Under the pieces are notes generated by a model. That model did not search any database. It was not told where the DNA came from and was given only the letters and a program-made list of their open reading frames with translations. The position numbers and the translations under genes are program-made. Shown here piece after piece: positions 15,936-25,581 of a DNA stretch of 64,000 nt (position 1 is the stretch's first letter; every line of letters begins with the position of its first letter). The DNA is from Achromobacter sp. UMC46 (GTDB lineage: Bacteria > Pseudomonadota > Gammaproteobacteria > Burkholderiales > Burkholderiaceae_B), in contig NZ_LZZS01000004.1 of the NCBI RefSeq assembly GCF_014170335.1, forward strand, positions 310,001-374,000. The letters run 5' to 3'.

Positions 15936-18900
15936 TCAATCGTGCCTCAAATCCAACGAGAACGGAAATTCCCGGCTGGCCACGGCGGGGGCGACGTCCA
16001 TGCGCCCCGGCGTATGGCCGGTCTTTTCGAAGCGCGCCAGCCGCCGGCTCTCGGCTTCGTAGGCATTCACGGGGAACGATTCCGGATTCAACCCGCCCGG
16101 GTGCGCAACGTGGTATTTGCAGCCCCCTAGCGACCGATGGTTCCAGGTATCGACAATATCCACGGTCAGCGGCACATGCACGGGAATGGTGGGATGCAGC
16201 GCCGACGGCGGCGCCCACGCCTTGTAACGGACGCCCGCCACGTACTCGCTGACCCGGCCGGTGGGCTGCAAGGGCAGCGCGCGGCCGTTCACCGTCACGA
16301 CATAGCGGTTGCCGTTCAGGCCCGACACCCGTATTTCCACCCGTTCCAGCGACGAATCCACATACCGGACCGTCCCCGCAGACGAGCCTTCTTCGCCCAT
16401 GACGTGCCAGGGTTCCAGCGCGCCGCGCAATTCCAGATGGATGCCGCGCGCGGCCACGTCGCCGAACAGCGGGAAACGGAATTCGAAATGCGGATCGAAC
16501 CATGACGGGTCGAAGCCGTAGCCCGCCTCGTTCAGATCCGCCAGCACATCCTCGAAGTCCATCTTCACGAAGGTGGGCAAGAGGAAGCGGTCGTGCAGTT
16601 CCGTGCCCCAGCGGGTCAACCGCGCCGTATAGGGCGTCTTCCAGAAATGGGCGATCAGACCACGCAACAGCAGCTGCTGCGCCAGGCTCATGCGCGCGTG
16701 CGGCGGCATTTCAAAGGCGCGCAGCTCCAGCAGCCCCAGCCGGCCCGTGGCGCTATCGGGCGAATAGAGCTTGTCGATGCAGAACTCCGACCGGTGGGTA
16801 TTGCCGGTCACGTCGACCAGGATGTTGCGCAAGGCCCGGTCGATCATCCAGGGCGGCACCGAAGCGCCCTGCTCCGCGCAGCGCCGGTGGATCTCCTGGA
16901 ACGCCAGCTCCAGCTCGTAGACCTGGTCATTGCGCGCTTCGTCGATGCGCGGCGCCTGGCTGGTCGGCCCGATGAACAGGCCCGAGAACAGATACGACAG
17001 CGAGGGGTGGTTCACCCAGTACGCCAGCAGGCTGGCCAGCACGTCCGGGCGGCGCAGGAACGGGCTGTCGGCCGGCGTGGCGCCGCCCAGCACGAAATGG
17101 TTGCCGCCCCCGGTACCCGTGTGGCGGCCGTCGGCCATGAATTTCTCGGTGGCCAACCGGGTCTCGAATGCGGCCTCGTACAGGAATTCGGTGTGGTCGA
17201 CCAGTTCGGCCCAGTTGCTGGCCGGATGGATGTTGACCTCGATGACGCCGGGGTCGGGCGTCACTTGCAGTACCTGCAATCGCGGATCGCGCGGCGGCGG
17301 ATAGCCTTCCATCACGATCTTCACGTTCAGGTCGCGCGCCGTGCCCTCGACCTGGGCGACAAGTGCCAGATAGTCCTCCAGGCGGGGCAGCGGCGGCATG
17401 AACACGTACAGAACGCCGTTGCGCGTCTCGACGCACATCGCGGTGCGCGTCAGCCCGGCGGCGGATTCGAACTTGGCGGGCGCGCGGCGTTCTGGCTGGA
17501 CGGCGCCGGGGCCCGCGCCCGCGCCACCGTTCGCGGCTCCCTTTCCGGCTGGCCCCTCGCCCGGTTCGTGGCGCGTGGCGGTGCGCAGGTTCTGGGTCAG
17601 CAGCTGCGCCGGCCCGGGCAGCGAACGCCGTGCATCGAACGGATCGCGCTCCGCCGGCATGGGCGCATCGGCCTCGTCCGCCCAGGGCAGCGAATCCAGC
17701 GGCAGGCGGTAGCCCATCGGGGAATCGCCGGGGAACAGGTACATGCGTTCGTCGCGCAGGAACCACGGGCCGGACACCCACGGCCCGCCCTCGCCCGGCT
17801 GGATCGGCAAGGCGTAACCGACCACGCTGTCCAGCTTCTGCTCGAACACGCGGCGCAGCCGCGCGCGCTCCATCTCGTCATCCAGCCGCGAATCGAACGG
17901 ATCCACGTTGGCGGGCAGGCGGCGTTCACGCCACAGGTAATAGAACACGTCCTCGTAGCCCGGCACCACATGCTGGCCGCTGACGCCCAGCCGTTCGCAC
18001 AGCCTGGCCATGAACCGGCGCGCGTCCGCCACGTCATACGTGCTGCGCTGACGCTCGTCGGCGAACAGCGCCGCGTCGTCCCAGCACGGCTGCCCGTCCG
18101 TGCGCCAATAGATCGACAGCGCCCAGCGAGGCAATTGTTCGCCCGGATACCACTTGCCCTGCCCGAAATGCAGGAAGCCGTTGCCGCCATAGCGGGTGCG
18201 CAGCCGGCTCAGCAATTCCAGCGCGTAGCCGCGCTTGGTCGGCCCCAGGGCGGCGGTGTTCCATTCCGCGCCCTCGCGGTCCGAGACGGACACGAACGTC
18301 GGCTCGCCGCCCATCGTCAGGCGCACGTCCATGTGGTCCAGATGATCGTCGATCTTGTCGCCCAGCTCGCGGATGGCGCGCCATTGCGCATCGGTATAGG
18401 GCTTGGTCACGCGCGGCGACTCGAACACCCGCGCCACTTCCATCGTGTGCGTGAATTCCACCTCGGCCTCGTCGACCGCGCCCGAGACCGGCGCGGCGCT
18501 GCCTGGCTCGGGCGTGGCCGCCAGCGGGATGTGCCCTTCGCCCGCCAGCAGGCCGGACGTCGGGTCCAGCCCGATCCACCCCGCCCCGGGCAGATAGACT
18601 TCGCACCACGCGTGCAGGTCGGTGAAGTCGGACTGCGCCCCGTTGGGGCCGTCCAGCGCGCGCACGTCGGGCTTCAGCTGGATCAGGTAGCCCGACACGA
18701 AGCGCGCCGCCAGCCCCAGATGGCGCAGCGCCTGCACCAGCAGCCAGCCGGAATCGCGGCACGATCCGGCGTTGCGCGCCAGCGTCTCTTCCGGCGTCTG
18801 CACGCCCGGCTCCATGCGGATCAGGTAGTTGATTTCCTGATGGATCTGCTGGTTCAGACCCACCAGGAAATCCACCGTGCGCTGCGGGCGCACGTCCACG

Positions 18901-19298
18901 CGCGACAGGAACTCGGCAAAATGCGGCGTGGCCTTGCCGCACACGAGATACGGCGCCAGTTCGCGCGCCAGCCCGTCGTCGTAGGTGAAGGGAAACGTCT
19001 CGGCGTCCGGTTCCAGGAAGAAGTCGAACGGGTTGTAGACCGCCATCTCGGCGACGAGATCCACCGTGATCTTGAATTCGCGCGTCTTGCCCGGAAAGTT
19101 CAGGCGCGCCAGGTAGTTGGAAAACGGGTCTTGCTGCCAGTTGATGAAGTGTTCCGCCGGTTCGATGGTCAGCGAATACGACAGGATGGGGGTCCGGCTG
19201 TGGGGCGCGGGCCGCAGGCGCAACACCTGCGCCGACAGGCCCACAAGACGGTCATACTTGTATTGCGTAACGTGCTTGAGGGCTACGTGGATCGTCAC
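15936..19298 (-). CDS. Giant transglutaminase-DUF2126 protein
   Basis: A 1120-residue protein. Residues about 1-290 are a transglutaminase-like module: the N-terminal strand [16 protein letters not shown], Cys in [13 protein letters not shown], His in LHAWCEVY and Asp in IGLDPTSG give an intact triad. The rest is the large DUF2126 region, including [45 protein letters not shown] and [11 protein letters not shown]; its conserved Glu, His and Asn residues and the GGxNH block resemble a glutamine-synthetase or COOH-NH2 ligase-type active site, as proposed for amidoligase-like families. It starts with GTG at 19298 after GGAGAAGG. It is co-directional with another transglutaminase gene upstream (67-base gap) and the ATP-grasp fusion downstream (10 bases). 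Predicted to modify or form peptide bonds in the cytoplasm; substrate unknown. Confidence 0.9.
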   Translation of the reverse strand: MTIHVALKHVTQYKYDRLVGLSAQVLRLRPAPHSRTPILSYSLTIEPAEHFINWQQDPFSNYLARLNFPGKTREFKITVDLVAEMAVYNPFDFFLEPDAETFPFTYDDGLARELAPYLVCGKATPHFAEFLSRVDVRPQRTVDFLVGLNQQIHQEINYLIRMEPGVQTPEETLARNAGSCRDSGWLLVQALRHLGLAARFVSGYLIQLKPDVRALDGPNGAQSDFTDLHAWCEVYLPGAGWIGLDPTSGLLAGEGHIPLAATPEPGSAAPVSGAVDEAEVEFTHTMEVARVFESPRVTKPYTDAQWRAIRELGDKIDDHLDHMDVRLTMGGEPTFVSVSDREGAEWNTAALGPTKRGYALELLSRLRTRYGGNGFLHFGQGKWYPGEQLPRWALSIYWRTDGQPCWDDAALFADERQRSTYDVADARRFMARLCERLGVSGQHVVPGYEDVFYYLWRERRLPANVDPFDSRLDDEMERARLRRVFEQKLDSVVGYALPIQPGEGGPWVSGPWFLRDERMYLFPGDSPMGYRLPLDSLPWADEADAPMPAERDPFDARRSLPGPAQLLTQNLRTATRHEPGEGPAGKGAANGGAGAGPGAVQPERRAPAKFESAAGLTRTAMCVETRNGVLYVFMPPLPRLEDYLALVAQVEGTARDLNVKIVMEGYPPPRDPRLQVLQVTPDPGVIEVNIHPASNWAELVDHTEFLYEAAFETRLATEKFMADGRHTGTGGGNHFVLGGATPADSPFLRRPDVLASLLAYWVNHPSLSYLFSGLFIGPTSQAPRIDEARNDQVYELELAFQEIHRRCAEQGASVPPWMIDRALRNILVDVTGNTHRSEFCIDKLYSPDSATGRLGLLELRAFEMPPHARMSLAQQLLLRGLIAHFWKTPYTARLTRWGTELHDRFLLPTFVKMDFEDVLADLNEAGYGFDPSWFDPHFEFRFPLFGDVAARGIHLELRGALEPWHVMGEEGSSAGTVRYVDSSLERVEIRVSGLNGNRYVVTVNGRALPLQPTGRVSEYVAGVRYKAWAPPSALHPTIPVHVPLTVDIVDTWNHRSLGGCKYHVAHPGGLNPESFPVNAYEAESRRLARFEKTGHTPGRMDVAPAVASREFPFSLDLRHD

Positions 19299-19365
19299 TG
19301 CCTTCTCCGGATCGACTGGGCTGGCGCAGCGCGCCGGTGTCCTGCAAGGAAAACACGCGCATAAG

Positions 19366-20163
19366 TCAGTGGCTGGTCTGCACCTGCACCGAAATATTCA
19401 TCGACAGCGCCGCGGCAGCGCCATGCAGCCAACGCACCGGCGAGGCCGATTCATAATCGCGCGCCACCGCCAGCCGGCAATGGCCGTCCGAGGCAAAGCA
19501 CGCGTGGCTGACATCCACGCTGACCCAGCCATGCCGGGCCAGCCAGACGTCCGCCCAGCCGTGGTTGGCGGCGTCGTCGCCCGCCATGTGCCAATAGCCG
19601 CTGACATAGCGGGCCGGCGTGCCGAACGCGCGCACGCAGGCCAGCAGAAGATGGGTGTGGTCCTGGCTGCCGCCGCGCCCTGCCGCCAGCACCTGCGCCG
19701 CCGTCATCGGCGCTTCGTTCAACCCCGGCTCATAGGCCACGCGTTCGCGGATGGCGGCGCTTAGCCGCAACACGTCCTCCGGGGCCTGCATGCCACGGGG
19801 CACGACGTAGCGGCAGAATTCGCGGATGCTGTCGTCGCACTGGGTCAGCGCCGTGGGCACGCCATAGATGTAGACGGGCAGGCGCTCATCCTCGTCGCCC
19901 ACATGGCCCTGGGCCAGCGGATGGATATCCACCTGCCCCGCCGCATGGATTTCGATTTCGCTGTGGGTGCGGTGCAGGGTCAGGGTGTGGATGACGTTGC
20001 CGTAGGCGTCCACCTGCGGCTGGATCTCGCCGGGCGTCTGGATCTGCCATCGCAGCGCATGCTGGTGGTCGTCGCGCCGGGGCGTCAGCCGCAGCGTCTG
20101 GATGCTGTAGTTCACCGGGGCGGCATAGCGGTAGCGGGTCACGTGCTTGATGAGATGCTTCAT
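19366..20163 (-). CDS. Transglutaminase-fold protein with Ser in place of catalytic Cys
   Basis: A 265-residue paralogue of the other two transglutaminase-like proteins here. Its N-terminal strands (MKHLIKHVTRYRYAAPVNYS) and core are conserved, but the nucleophile position reads GGSQDHTHLLLACVRA, with Ser166 (AGC at 19668-19666) where the family has Cys (GVCQDxAH). The His (ANHGWADVWL) and Asp (WVSVDVSHAC) positions are still filled. It may be a pseudo-enzyme, a binding partner, or a serine version. I chose the ATG at 20163 because GGAGACTTTC precedes it; a GTG at 20175 is less likely. It is the first gene of the minus-strand block, facing the hydrolase operon across a 497-base gap. Confidence 0.85.
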   Translation of the reverse strand: MKHLIKHVTRYRYAAPVNYSIQTLRLTPRRDDHQHALRWQIQTPGEIQPQVDAYGNVIHTLTLHRTHSEIEIHAAGQVDIHPLAQGHVGDEDERLPVYIYGVPTALTQCDDSIREFCRYVVPRGMQAPEDVLRLSAAIRERVAYEPGLNEAPMTAAQVLAAGRGGSQDHTHLLLACVRAFGTPARYVSGYWHMAGDDAANHGWADVWLARHGWVSVDVSHACFASDGHCRLAVARDYESASPVRWLHGAAAALSMNISVQVQTSH

Positions 20164-20660
20164 GAAAGTCTCCACACTGCGAAGTCACGCTGGCAACGTC
20201 GGGGCCGTCCGCCCCCTGGCCGGGCAGGCTCGACGTTCGATAGTAGCAATAGCTCGTTGAAGTATTTAAGCAACTTGCATGCCAAGTTGGGGGACGGGAC
20301 GCCTATCTGCAATCCTGCGGGAAACCGTCGCGAGTTCGGGCGCCCACCGGCCCGCATCCCCCGGCCGCGGATGCCCCCGAATGCCCATTTGGCGGCATAT
20401 TGCACCAAATCGGTGCATGCCCAGCCCGGTATGGGGCCACGGGGCGTTGCCCAAGACGGGCCTGGCGCGTCGGGCATTTTTTACAGCCCATTGCAGAATT
20501 GTTCCGCCGGCAACCGCCGGATCCTTCCCGCGGCACCCCGGCGCGCGATCACAATCTTCAAACGGGCGGACAAACGTTCAATACACCAGGCCTGCCGGGT
20601 GGCACATTGCAATCGTTTTTCATTGCAGTTTTCCACCGCAGCCATCCCCTGGAGACGTCC
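20164..20660. promoter_or_regulatory. Long divergent intergenic region with three dyads
   Basis: No convincing gene is present in these 497 bases. The middle part (about 20236-20290) is clearly AT-richer than its surroundings. Dyads seen: CAACTTG (20271-20277) with CAAGTTG (20283-20289); TGCACC (20401-20406) with GGTGCA (20412-20417); and TGCAAT (20608-20613) with ATTGCA (20622-20627), the last 33 bases before the hydrolase start. They are candidates for operators of the two head-to-head operons. The Shine-Dalgarno GGAGACGTCC precedes the hydrolase ATG. Confidence 0.45.
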
Positions 20661-21314
20661 ATGCCCATCACTGCCACGCCCACCCCCGGCGCCAAGCTGC
20701 TTTCCCCCAAGGACCACACGCTCATCATGATCGACTTCCAGTCGCAGATGGGGTTCGCCACGCACTCCATCGACGCCGTCACCTTGCGCAACAACGCCGC
20801 GCTGGTCGCCCACGCCGCCGCCGGCTTCGGCGCCTCCGCGATCTTGACGACGGTTGCCGAAAAGAGCTTTTCGGGCCCGATGTTCGACGAAGTCGTCGCG
20901 CCCTTTCCTGGCCAGACCTTGCTGGACCGCACGTCCATGAACACCTGGGAAGACGCGGCCGTGATCAAGCAGGTCAACGAAATCGGCAAGAAGCGCATTG
21001 TGCTCGCCGGCCTGTGGACGAGTGTCTGCATCGTGGGCCCGGCCCTGTCCGCCCTGGATCAGGGTTTCGAGGTCTACGTCATCACCGACGCGTGCGGCGA
21101 CGTGTCGGCAGAAGCCCACAATCGCGCCATCGAGCGTATCGTGCAAGCAGGCGGCCAGCCGATCACCGCGCTGCAATACCTGCTGGAAATGCAGCGCGAC
21201 TGGGCACGGACCGATACCTACGACATGACGACCGGCATCGCCAAGCAGTTCGGCGGCGCCTACGGACTGGGCATCATCTACGCCAAGTCCATGTTCAACG
21301 CCCACGAAGGCTGA
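20661..21314 (+). CDS. Isochorismatase-fold cysteine hydrolase (YcaC-like)
   Basis: A 217-residue cytosolic hydrolase of the isochorismatase-like fold. It shows the nucleophile Cys in LAGLWTSVCIVGPAL after a conserved strand (KKRIVLAGLW), the general-base Asp in LIMIDFQSQM (about residue 26), and YcaC-style surroundings including TSMNTWED. The family includes nicotinamidases, N-carbamoylsarcosine amidase and YcaC, so an amide or ester may be cut; the true substrate is unknown. The ATG at 20661 was chosen because of the upstream GGAGACGTCC; a longer open frame back to 20400 lies in the intergenic region. It begins a five-gene operon with XapX, amidohydrolase, DoxX and MFS_3 genes. Confidence 0.85.
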   Translation: MPITATPTPGAKLLSPKDHTLIMIDFQSQMGFATHSIDAVTLRNNAALVAHAAAGFGASAILTTVAEKSFSGPMFDEVVAPFPGQTLLDRTSMNTWEDAAVIKQVNEIGKKRIVLAGLWTSVCIVGPALSALDQGFEVYVITDACGDVSAEAHNRAIERIVQAGGQPITALQYLLEMQRDWARTDTYDMTTGIAKQFGGAYGLGIIYAKSMFNAHEG

Positions 21315-21327
21315 TCGGAGTCCGCTG

Positions 21328-21627
21328 ATGAAGGTCTACCTGGTCTCATTGGGGCTCGGCCTGCTGGTCGGGATCATCTACGCGCTCTTCAACGTGCGCT
21401 CGCCGGCGCCTCCCGTGATCGCCCTGGTAGGCCTGCTTGGCATCCTGGCGGGCGAACAGATTCCCCCGCTGGTCAAACGCCTGCTTTCCGACGAGGCCAC
21501 CCGCACGTCGTGGCTGCATCAGCAGGTCAAACCGCACATGTTCGGCGAGCTGCCCAGTTGCCCCAAGCCGCCCGCCAACCCTGCCCCACCAACCCCGGAC
21601 GCATGTGGAGACAAGCGCAATGGCTGA
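21328..21627 (+). CDS. XapX domain small membrane protein (DUF1427)
   Basis: A 99-residue protein with two predicted transmembrane helices, VYLVSLGLGLLVGIIYALF and VIALVGLLGILAGEQIPPL. The order helix, short loop (NVRSPAPP), helix ending GEQ is the XapX/DUF1427 signature; family members are about 50-100 residues with no known biochemical role and often sit next to isochorismatase-like hydrolases and amidohydrolases, as here. The C-terminal 40 residues are Pro-rich, probably cytoplasmic, and family members commonly lack them. It follows the hydrolase by 13 bases and overlaps the amidohydrolase by 8 bases. Confidence 0.85.
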   Translation: MKVYLVSLGLGLLVGIIYALFNVRSPAPPVIALVGLLGILAGEQIPPLVKRLLSDEATRTSWLHQQVKPHMFGELPSCPKPPANPAPPTPDACGDKRNG

Positions 21628-23527
21628 CACCCCCGACACCGCGCGCCACTGCGCGCCCGACCTGATCCTGCATCAAGGCCGCTTCACCACGCTGGACCCC
21701 GCCAACCCCACGGCCGACGCGATCGCCATCCAGGACGGCCGCTTCACGCGCGTGGGCGCCGCGGCCGATATCCTGCCGCTGGCGGGTCCCGGCACGAAGG
21801 TCATCAACCTGAACGGGCGCGGCGTGCTGCCGGGCCTGATCGACAACCACCTGCACATCATCCGCGGCGGGCTGAACTACAACATGGAACTGCGCTGGGA
21901 CGGCGTCGCGAGCCTGGCCGACGCCATGGCCATGCTGCGCCGGCAAGTCACCATCACTCCCGCCCCGCAGTGGGTGCGCGTGGTGGGCGGGTTCACCGAG
22001 CACCAATTCGCCGAAAAGCGCTTGCCCACCATCGAAGAGCTGAACGCCGCGGCGCCTGATACGCCCGTGTTCATCCTGCACCTGTACGACCGCGCCCTGC
22101 TGAACGCCGCCGCCCTGCGCGCCGTGGGCTACGACAGGACCACGCCCGCGCCCGCCGGCGGCGAAATCGTGCGCGACGCGGCCGGCAACCCCACGGGACT
22201 GCTGCTGGCCAAACCCAACGCGTCGATCCTGTATGCCACGTTGGCCAAGGGCCCCAAGCTGCCGTTCGACTACCAGCTGAATTCCACGCGCCATTTCATG
22301 CGCGACTTGAACCGGCTGGGCGTCACGGGCGCCATCGACGCCGGGGGCGGCTTCCAGAACTATCCGGAGGACTATCAGGTCATCGAACAACTGGCCGACG
22401 CCGGCCAATTGACGATCCGCCTGGCCTACAACCTGTTCACGCAAAAGCCCAAGCAGGAAAAGGAAGACTTCCTGAACTGGACCGCCACGTCGCAGTACAA
22501 GCAGGGCACGGACTACTTCCGGCACAACGGGGCCGGCGAAATGCTGGTGTTCTCCGCGGCCGACTTCGAGGACTTCCGCCAGCCGCGCCCTGAAATGGGC
22601 CCCGAGATGGAGGGCGAACTTGAAGAAGTCGTGCGCATCCTGGCGCAGAACCGCTGGCCCTGGCGCTTGCACGCCACCTACGATGAAACGATCTCGCGCG
22701 CGCTCGACGTCTTCGAACGCGTCAACCGGGACGTGCCGCTGGCCGGGCTGAACTGGTTCTTCGACCACGCCGAAACGATCTCTGAACGCTCCATCGACCG
22801 CATCGCCGCGCTGGGCGGCGGCGTGGCCGTGCAGCACCGCATGGCGTACCAGGGCGAATACTTCGTCGAGCGCTATGGGGCGGGCGCGGCCGAAGCCACG
22901 CCGCCGGTCAAGCGCATGCTGGAGCACGGCGTCAACGTGTCGGCGGGCACCGACGCCACGCGGGTGGCGTCCTACAACCCCTGGGTATCGCTGGCGTGGC
23001 TGATCACGGGCAAGACCGTCGGCGGCCTGCGGTTGACGCCCCAACGCAACTGCCTGGACCGCGACGCCGCGCTGCGCATGTGGACCGAAAACGTCACGTG
23101 GTTCTCGAACGAGCAAGGCAAGAAAGGCCGCATCGCCCCCGGGCAATTGGCCGACTTGGTCGTGCCCGACCGCGACTTCTTCGCCTGCCCGGAATCCGAT
23201 ATCGCCGACACCACCAGCCTGCTGACGGTCGTGGGCGGCAAGATCGTGTGGGGTGCGGGCGAGTTCGCCGCCCATGACGAGGCCGCCCCGCCGCCCGCAA
23301 TGCCGGACTGGTCGCCCACGCGGCTGTTCGGCGGCTACGGCGCCTGGGGCGATGCCGAGGGCAAGCCGCTGCAGGCCACGCTGCGCGAAGCAGCCGCCGC
23401 CTGCGGATGCGCGAACGATTGCAACGTTCACGGTCACCGGCACGCGGGCGCCTGGGCCAGCAAGCTGCCGGTTTCCGACCTGAAGGGCTTTTGGGGCGCG
23501 CTGGGTTGCGCGTGCTGGGCCGTATGA
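21620..23527 (+). CDS. Metal-dependent amidohydrolase (YtcJ-like)
   Basis: A 635-residue amidohydrolase-superfamily protein. The small beta domain (about 12-75) leads to the first metal motif PGLIDNHLHII, where HxH is His-Leu-His; a later His-bearing segment is RLHATYDETIS, then FDHAETIS, and the C-terminal Asp is in VSAGTDATRVAS. The YtcJ group (amidohydrolase_3) shows this order, including the insertion typical of N-substituted formamide deformylase/exoenzyme regulatory protein relatives. The start at 21620 is set by GGAG nine bases upstream and overlaps XapX; a longer frame from 21437 is a shadow of that gene. The C-terminal tail is Cys-rich (AACGCANDCNVHGH, LGCACWAV), which is unusual and might bind metal. 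The substrate is unknown. Confidence 0.85.
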   Translation: MADTPDTARHCAPDLILHQGRFTTLDPANPTADAIAIQDGRFTRVGAAADILPLAGPGTKVINLNGRGVLPGLIDNHLHIIRGGLNYNMELRWDGVASLADAMAMLRRQVTITPAPQWVRVVGGFTEHQFAEKRLPTIEELNAAAPDTPVFILHLYDRALLNAAALRAVGYDRTTPAPAGGEIVRDAAGNPTGLLLAKPNASILYATLAKGPKLPFDYQLNSTRHFMRDLNRLGVTGAIDAGGGFQNYPEDYQVIEQLADAGQLTIRLAYNLFTQKPKQEKEDFLNWTATSQYKQGTDYFRHNGAGEMLVFSAADFEDFRQPRPEMGPEMEGELEEVVRILAQNRWPWRLHATYDETISRALDVFERVNRDVPLAGLNWFFDHAETISERSIDRIAALGGGVAVQHRMAYQGEYFVERYGAGAAEATPPVKRMLEHGVNVSAGTDATRVASYNPWVSLAWLITGKTVGGLRLTPQRNCLDRDAALRMWTENVTWFSNEQGKKGRIAPGQLADLVVPDRDFFACPESDIADTTSLLTVVGGKIVWGAGEFAAHDEAAPPPAMPDWSPTRLFGGYGAWGDAEGKPLQATLREAAAACGCANDCNVHGHRHAGAWASKLPVSDLKGFWGALGCACWAV

Positions 23528-23934
23528 CGATGCGCGCGGCAATCACCTCGCCCGCCGTCCGCTGGCTGGCCCTGCTGGCGCTGTGCGGCGCCTATCTGCA
23601 AGGCGGACTGGTCAAACTGCTGGACTTCGACGGCGCCCAGGCCGAAATGGTGCATTTCGGCCTGCACCCCGCCCCGCTCGCGGCCGCTGCCGTTATTCTG
23701 CTGGAACTGGGCGCCAGCGCGCTGGTCCTGACCGGCCGGCTGCGCTGGCTGGGCGCCCTGGCGCTGGCGGGTTTCACCGCTGCTGCGGCGCTGATGGCCA
23801 ACCGGTACTGGGAAGCGCCCGCCGACGCGCGTTTCATGACCATGAACGCCTTCTACGAGCACTTCGGATTGGCCGGGGCATGGGTCCTGGTCGCTTGGCA
23901 TGACCTGTCGGAGCGCACGCATGAACGGCATTGA
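23524..23934 (+). CDS. DoxX family membrane protein
   Basis: A 136-residue integral membrane protein with four predicted helices: WLALLALCGAYLQGGLVKL, AAAAVILLELGASALVL, LGALALAGFTAAAALMA and LAGAWVLVAW. The DoxX signature is seen in FDGAQAEMVHFGLHPAPL and in ELGASALVLTGRLRWLGA. DoxX proteins occur with oxidoreductase and stress genes and are often linked to quinone or redox homeostasis, but most members are uncharacterised. The first ATG (23524) overlaps the amidohydrolase stop as ATGA; the next ATG two codons later is an alternative. The stop is 11 bases inside the following MFS gene. Confidence 0.8.
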   Translation: MTMRAAITSPAVRWLALLALCGAYLQGGLVKLLDFDGAQAEMVHFGLHPAPLAAAAVILLELGASALVLTGRLRWLGALALAGFTAAAALMANRYWEAPADARFMTMNAFYEHFGLAGAWVLVAWHDLSERTHERH

Positions 23935-25552
23935 CCGCACTCCCCCCCCGCCTGCCGCCGTCGGCGGCATGGCCCCGCTCAAGCACACGCTGTTCGCCGT
24001 GCTGTGGGGCGCCACCATCCTCGGCAATATCGGCAGCTTCATGCGCGATGTCGCCAGCGCCTGGCTCGTCACCGATTTGTCGTCCAACCCCGCGGCGGTC
24101 GCGATGATGCAGACCGCCGCGACGCTCCCCGTCTTCCTGCTGGCGATTCCGGCGGGCGTGCTGTCCGACATCCTGGACCGGCGCCGCTTCCTCATCATCA
24201 TCCAGGTGTTGCTGGCCGGCGTCAGCTTCACGCTGCTGATGATGGCCAAAACAAACACGCTGACCGTGGAAACCCTGATCGCACTGACCTTCCTGGGCGG
24301 CGTGGGCACCGCGCTGATGGGGCCGACCTGGCAGGCCATCGTGCCCGAACTCGTGCCCAAAGCGGAACTGAAGACGGCTGTCGGCCTGAACTCGCTGGGC
24401 ATCAACATCGCCCGCGCCTTGGGCCCTGCCGTGGGCGGCCTGCTGCTGGCGGCGTTCGGCGCGGCGGCGGCCTACGGCGCGGACGTAATCAGCTACGTGT
24501 TCGTGATCGGCGCGCTGCTCTGGTGGAAGCGGCCCAAGAAAGTGGACGACGGCCTGTCCGAACAATTCTTCGGTGCCTTCCGGGCCGGCGTGCGCTTCGC
24601 CCGCGCCAGCCGCGAACTACACGTGGTGCTGCTGCGCGCCGCGGTGTTCTTCATCTTCGCCAGTGCCGTCTGGGCGCTGCTGCCGCTGGTGGCCCGGCGC
24701 ATGCTGGGCGGCAGCGCGGGCTTCTACGGCATCTTGCTGGGCGCCGTGGGCGTCGGGGCGATCCTGGGAGCGGTGATCCTGCCCAAACTGCGCCAACGCC
24801 TGAACACCGACGGCCTGGTGCTGGCGGCGGCCGCCGCCGCGGCCGTCGTGATGGCGGCGCTGTCCTTCGCGCCGCCGCAATGGGCGGCGGTGCTGCTTCT
24901 GCTGCTGTTGGGCATGGGCTGGATCGTCGCGCTGACGACCTTCAACGGGGTCGCGCAAGCCATTCTGCCCAATTGGGTGCGCGGGCGCGGCCTGGCGATC
25001 TACCTGATGGTCTTTAACGGCGCGATGGCCGCCGGCAGCCTGGGCTGGGGGTTGTTGGCGCAAGAGATCGGCGTGCCCGCGACCTTGCTGGCCGGCGCCG
25101 CCGGCCTGCTCGTCGCCGGCCTGGTGCTGCACCGCATGCGCCTGCCCCAGGGCGAGGCCAATCTGGATCCTTCCAACCATTGGCCGGAACCGCTGCTGGA
25201 TGCGCCGGTCGAGCATGACCGTGGCCCCGTCATGGTCCAGATCGAATACCGCATCCGGGTCCAGGACCGGCCCGCTTTCCTGCAAGCGCTCAAGGCGGTC
25301 GCGGAGGAGCGGCGCCGCGATGGGGCCTATGCCTGGGGCATCGCCGAACACACCAGCGACCCGGAACGGGTGCAGGAATGGTTCCTGGTGGAATCCTGGG
25401 CGGAACACTTGCGCCAGCACCAGCGCGTCTCGCAGGCCGACGCCGATCTGCAGGGCGAAGCGCAGCGCTTTCACATCGGCCCGGAAAAGCCCGTGGTGCA
25501 TCACTTCCTGGCGCTGGACATGCGTCAGGCCAAGCCGGGGCCGGCCACCTGA
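23921..25552 (+). CDS. MFS_3 family exporter with C-terminal monooxygenase-like domain
   Basis: A 543-residue protein. Residues about 15-410 form a 12-helix major facilitator with the loop motif GVLSDILDRRRFL after helix 2, typical of the EntS/MFS_3 (transmembrane secretion effector) group. The C-terminal about 95 residues, from VMVQIEYRIRVQDRPAFL to KPVVHHFLAL, form a small ferredoxin-like alpha/beta domain that many MFS_3 proteins carry. MFS_3 members export siderophores or other small molecules. I prefer the ATG at 23921; an upstream frame from 23900 overlaps DoxX further. It ends the operon, and its stop sits next to a dyad shared with the convergent gene. Exporting a product of the amidohydrolase/isochorismatase-like enzymes is a possible role. 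Confidence 0.85.
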   Translation: MNGIDRTPPPPAAVGGMAPLKHTLFAVLWGATILGNIGSFMRDVASAWLVTDLSSNPAAVAMMQTAATLPVFLLAIPAGVLSDILDRRRFLIIIQVLLAGVSFTLLMMAKTNTLTVETLIALTFLGGVGTALMGPTWQAIVPELVPKAELKTAVGLNSLGINIARALGPAVGGLLLAAFGAAAAYGADVISYVFVIGALLWWKRPKKVDDGLSEQFFGAFRAGVRFARASRELHVVLLRAAVFFIFASAVWALLPLVARRMLGGSAGFYGILLGAVGVGAILGAVILPKLRQRLNTDGLVLAAAAAAAVVMAALSFAPPQWAAVLLLLLLGMGWIVALTTFNGVAQAILPNWVRGRGLAIYLMVFNGAMAAGSLGWGLLAQEIGVPATLLAGAAGLLVAGLVLHRMRLPQGEANLDPSNHWPEPLLDAPVEHDRGPVMVQIEYRIRVQDRPAFLQALKAVAEERRRDGAYAWGIAEHTSDPERVQEWFLVESWAEHLRQHQRVSQADADLQGEAQRFHIGPEKPVVHHFLALDMRQAKPGPAT

Positions 25553-25555
25553 CGG

Positions 25556-25581
25556 CGCCTCGGCCTCAGTGCGCCGAGGCG
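25556..25581. terminator. Hairpin spanning the convergent gene ends
   Basis: CGCCTCGG (25556-25563) pairs with CCGAGGCG (25574-25581) around a 10-base loop that contains the minus-strand stop codon. It lies 4 bases after the MFS stop. There is no T run on either strand, so it may be a bidirectional mRNA 3-prime structure rather than a strict intrinsic terminator. Confidence 0.45.

Noticed and set aside
16593..19364. A 923-codon open frame on the + strand opposite the DUF2126 gene
   Set aside because: It is a composition shadow of a well-supported minus-strand gene: His/Arg/Gln/Gly-biased, no recognisable domain, no ribosome site. The same applies to other long antisense frames such as 1104-2903 and 40452-42776.
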